Source: CAISIP01 sp037968655
GTDB lineage: Bacteria > Pseudomonadota > Gammaproteobacteria > Burkholderiales > Burkholderiaceae_C
Length of the DNA stretch: 7,754 nt
Direction of reading: 5' to 3'
Assembly: GCA_037968655.1 (NCBI GenBank)
Contig: JBBKVW010000236.1
Coordinates: 1-7,754, forward strand
Shown here piece by piece: positions 5,882 to 7,754 of the stretch. How positions within the stretch are numbered: the stretch's first letter is position 1; each line of letters opens with the position of its first letter. Below the pieces are notes generated by a model. It was given only the letters and a program-made list of their open reading frames with translations. It had not been told where the DNA came from and did no database searches. Made by a program: the position numbers and the translations under genes.

Positions 5882-7579
5882 CTACATTCCCGCGTAGTTA
5901 GGTCCGCCGCCGCCTTCCGGCGTGACCCAGACGATGTTCTGCGTCGGATCCTTGATGTCGCAGGTCTTGCAGTGCACGCAGTTCTGCGCATTGATCTGCA
6001 AGCGGTCGGTGTTGTCGTCGGCCTTGACGAATTCATAGACGCCGGCCGGGCAATAACGTGCTTCCGGCCCCGCGTACTTGGCCAGGTTGATGCCGACCGG
6101 AACCGACGCATCCTTGAGCGTCAAATGGGCCGGCTGTTGCTCTTCATGGTTGGTATTGCTGATGAATACGCTGGACAGGCGGTCGAAGGTGAGCTTGCCA
6201 TCGGGCTTGGGATAGACGATGGGCTTGCATTCGGCAGCGGGCAACAGGTAAGCGTGGTCGGGCTTGTCGCGCCGCAGCGTCCACGGGATGTTGCCGCGCA
6301 GCACGAACTGCTCGATGCCGTTCATGACCGTGGCCACCATCAGGCCCTTCTTGAACCAGGCCTTGAAGTTGCGCGCCTTGTTCAGCTCGGTATAGAGCCA
6401 GCTTTTCTCGAAAGCCTGCGGATAGGCTTCCAGCGCATCGTGCTGGCGTCCCTGGCCAATCGCGTCAAAGGCGGCTTGCGCAGCCAGCATGCCGGTCTTG
6501 ATGGCTGCATGGCTGCCCTTGATGCGGCTGACGTTCAGATAGCCGGCTTCGCATCCGACCAGGGCGCCGCCCGGGAAGATGGTCTTGGGCAGGCTGAGCA
6601 GTCCGCCGGCGGTGATGGCGCGCGCACCGTAGCCGATGCGCTTGCCGGGCTTGACGCCCTTTTCCGCATCCCCTTCAAGGTAGAAGCGGATATTGGGATG
6701 GGTCTTCCAGCGCTGGAACTCCTCGAACGGGCTCAGGTAGGGATTGCTGTAGTCCAGGCCGGTGATGAAGCCCAGCGCGACCTTGTTGTCTTCCAGGTGG
6801 TAGAGAAAGGCGCCGCCGTAGGTGTCGTTGTCCATTGGCCAGCCGGCGGTATGCAGCACGAAGCCGGGCCGGTGGCGCTGCGGGTCGATCTCCCACAACT
6901 CCTTGACGCCCAGGCCATAGGTCTGCGGATCGCTGTCTGCGTCGAGCTTGAACTTTGCAATCAACTGCTTGCCCAGATGGCCCCGCGCGCCCTCGGCAAA
7001 CACGGTGTACTTGGCGTGCAGTTCCATGCCCAGTTGAAAGCCGTCGCCTGGCTTTCCATCCTTGCCCACGCCCATATTGCCGGTGGCAACTCCCTTGACC
7101 GAGCCGTCGTCGTTGTACAGCACTTCGGCGGCTGCGAAGCCGGGGAAAATCTCGACGCCCAGCGCCTCGGCCTGCTCGGCCATCCAGCGTGTCACCGAGC
7201 CCAGGCTGACGATGTAGTTGCCGTGGTTCTGCAGGCAGCCCGGCAGCAGGAAGTTGGGCGTGCGAATGGAGGACTTCTCGCTCAGGAACACCATCGCGTC
7301 GTCGGTGACCGGCTGGTTCAGCGGTGCGCCGCGTTCCTTCCAGTCGGGTATCAGCTCGGTCAGTGCGATCGGGTCCATGATGGCGCCCGACAAAATGTGC
7401 GCTCCGGGCTCCGAGCCTTTTTCCAGCACCACCACCGACAGTTCCTTCTCGGCTGCGGCGGCGAGCTGCTTCAGGTGGATGGCAGTGGCCAGACCGGCCG
7501 GTCCCCCGCCGACGACGACCACGTCATATTCCATCGCTTCGCGTGCGCCGAACTGCTCGGTGATTTGTTCTGGTGTCAT
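5882..7579 (-). CDS. Electron transfer flavoprotein-ubiquinone oxidoreductase (ETF-QO)
   Basis: ETF-QO accepts electrons from reduced electron transfer flavoprotein, which is charged by acyl-CoA and related dehydrogenases, and reduces ubiquinone at the inner membrane. With the ATG at 7579 it has 565 residues, the normal size. The N-terminal FAD-binding motif is VVVGGGPAGL (21-30, GxGxxG-type glycines), and a second FAD segment EGARGHLG lies at 196-203. PKTIFPGGALVGCEAG (331-346) and SRIKGSHAAIKTG (351-363) match the family, including the GC in place of the GD seen in many other flavoproteins. The C-terminal ferredoxin-like domain keeps all four [4Fe-4S] ligands: Cys510, Cys534, Cys537 and Cys540 (CVHCKTCDIKDP). 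No frameshift is visible. The start is uncertain: a GTG at 7603 would add 8 residues, but MTPEQITEQFGAREAMEYD resembles Burkholderiales homologues. Neither start has a clear Shine-Dalgarno. The gene is divergent from the reductase gene and upstream of, but probably separate from, the gcv operon. Confidence 0.95.
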   Translation of the reverse strand: MTPEQITEQFGAREAMEYDVVVVGGGPAGLATAIHLKQLAAAAEKELSVVVLEKGSEPGAHILSGAIMDPIALTELIPDWKERGAPLNQPVTDDAMVFLSEKSSIRTPNFLLPGCLQNHGNYIVSLGSVTRWMAEQAEALGVEIFPGFAAAEVLYNDDGSVKGVATGNMGVGKDGKPGDGFQLGMELHAKYTVFAEGARGHLGKQLIAKFKLDADSDPQTYGLGVKELWEIDPQRHRPGFVLHTAGWPMDNDTYGGAFLYHLEDNKVALGFITGLDYSNPYLSPFEEFQRWKTHPNIRFYLEGDAEKGVKPGKRIGYGARAITAGGLLSLPKTIFPGGALVGCEAGYLNVSRIKGSHAAIKTGMLAAQAAFDAIGQGRQHDALEAYPQAFEKSWLYTELNKARNFKAWFKKGLMVATVMNGIEQFVLRGNIPWTLRRDKPDHAYLLPAAECKPIVYPKPDGKLTFDRLSSVFISNTNHEEQQPAHLTLKDASVPVGINLAKYAGPEARYCPAGVYEFVKADDNTDRLQINAQNCVHCKTCDIKDPTQNIVWVTPEGGGGPNYAGM

Positions 7580-7627
7580 GGTCTGGGCTTTCTGTTGGGT
7601 CACAGTTGGATGACTGCTGTGCGGGCA

Positions 7628-7633
7628 ATTTTA
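7628..7633 (-). promoter_or_regulatory. Candidate -10 box for the ETF-QO gene
   Basis: TAAAAT on the minus strand is a 5-of-6 match to the -10 consensus. It would give a transcript start near 7621 and a leader of about 40 bases before the ATG at 7579. No good -35 lies at the right distance, so this is weak. Confidence 0.25.
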
Positions 7634-7656
7634 TGCGGCTGCCCAAGGCCGGCGGC

Positions 7657-7681
7657 CATAATCAATTGATCGAGCAATCAA
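7657..7681. promoter_or_regulatory. Operator-like palindromes overlapping a possible reductase promoter
   Basis: ATCAATTGAT (7661-7670) is a perfect 10-base palindrome. Its right half TTGAT (7666-7670) also pairs with ATCAA at 7677-7681 across 6 bases, giving three alternating half-sites. CATAAT (7657-7662) is a 5-of-6 match to a plus-strand -10 box and overlaps the palindrome, so a repressor bound here would block the downstream reductase gene. No strong -35 was found. The regulator is unknown; TetR- or MarR-like binding is only a guess. Confidence 0.35.
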
Positions 7682-7694
7682 AGGAGGCGGTGAC

Positions 7695-7754
7695 ATGGCT
7701 TACAGCATGGATCTTTCGGGCCGGGTGGCCTTTATCACCGGGGCGTCGGGTGGG
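7695..7754 (+). CDS. Short-chain dehydrogenase/reductase, N-terminal fragment
   Basis: Only 20 codons are in the window before the right edge. They read MAYSMDLSGRVAFITGASGG, the first beta strand and nucleotide-binding turn of the SDR family. The sequence stops inside the TGxxxGxG motif (TGASGG present), so the catalytic Tyr-x-x-x-Lys cannot be seen and the substrate cannot be named. The start is strongly supported by AAGGAGG (7681-7687), 7 bases before the ATG. A second in-frame Met at residue 5 lies closer to where many SDRs start. It is divergent from ETF-QO; a fatty-acid or acyl-CoA-related role would fit that neighbour but is only inference. Confidence 0.85.
   Translation, partial: MAYSMDLSGRVAFITGASGG

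Noticed and set aside
7580..7603. GTG start for ETF-QO that would add 8 residues
   Set aside because: No Shine-Dalgarno and only about 18 bases from the candidate transcript start; the ATG at 7579 matches homologue N-termini better. It remains a minor alternative.
5507..7669. 720-codon plus-strand open frame opposite ETF-QO and the riboswitch
   Set aside because: It runs through the glycine riboswitch and the whole of a well-conserved ETF-QO gene on the other strand. It has no recognisable domain and is a GC-driven shadow.

Overview
The window is high-GC DNA with dense, strongly codon-biased genes. The glycine-cleavage and electron-transfer proteins read like those of a beta-proteobacterium, probably Burkholderiales (Alcaligenaceae or Comamonadaceae-like). 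That placement rests on recognising the protein sequences and is not a computed phylogeny.

Left part (1-860): the start of a lipoprotein gene runs off the left edge on the minus strand. It is preceded by a 52-residue DUF3309-type membrane protein, also on the minus strand. A 363-base gene-free stretch with a striking inverted repeat follows, and then a divergent 50-residue DUF3096-type membrane protein on the plus strand. Neither small ORF has a known biochemical function. The three genes look like an envelope or stress-associated set sharing one divergent control region.

Middle part (863-5775): a complete glycine cleavage operon on the minus strand, in the order gcvT (aminomethyltransferase), gcvH (lipoyl carrier), gcvP (PLP-dependent glycine decarboxylase). 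A tandem two-aptamer glycine riboswitch with its own candidate promoter lies upstream of gcvT, so glycine should switch on its own catabolism. P decarboxylates glycine, H carries the aminomethyl group on lipoyl-lysine, and T passes the one-carbon unit to tetrahydrofolate and releases ammonia. The L-protein (dihydrolipoamide dehydrogenase) is not encoded here. A plausible switching helix can be drawn by hand between aptamer 2 and the bases just ahead of the gcvT ribosome binding site, and gcvT most likely starts with TTG.

Right part (5882-7754): electron transfer flavoprotein-ubiquinone oxidoreductase on the minus strand, which feeds electrons from ETF-linked dehydrogenases into the quinone pool. 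Across a 115-base divergent region with an operator-like palindrome lies the 5' end of a short-chain dehydrogenase/reductase gene on the plus strand, cut by the right edge.

Most of the window is ordinary core metabolism. The parts worth a second look are regulatory: the riboswitch architecture (hairpin in the inter-aptamer linker, mutually exclusive pairing, TTG start), the inverted repeat between the two small membrane protein genes, and the palindrome ahead of the reductase gene. I found no CRISPR array, insertion sequence, tRNA or rRNA, and nothing that is clearly a new biological system.
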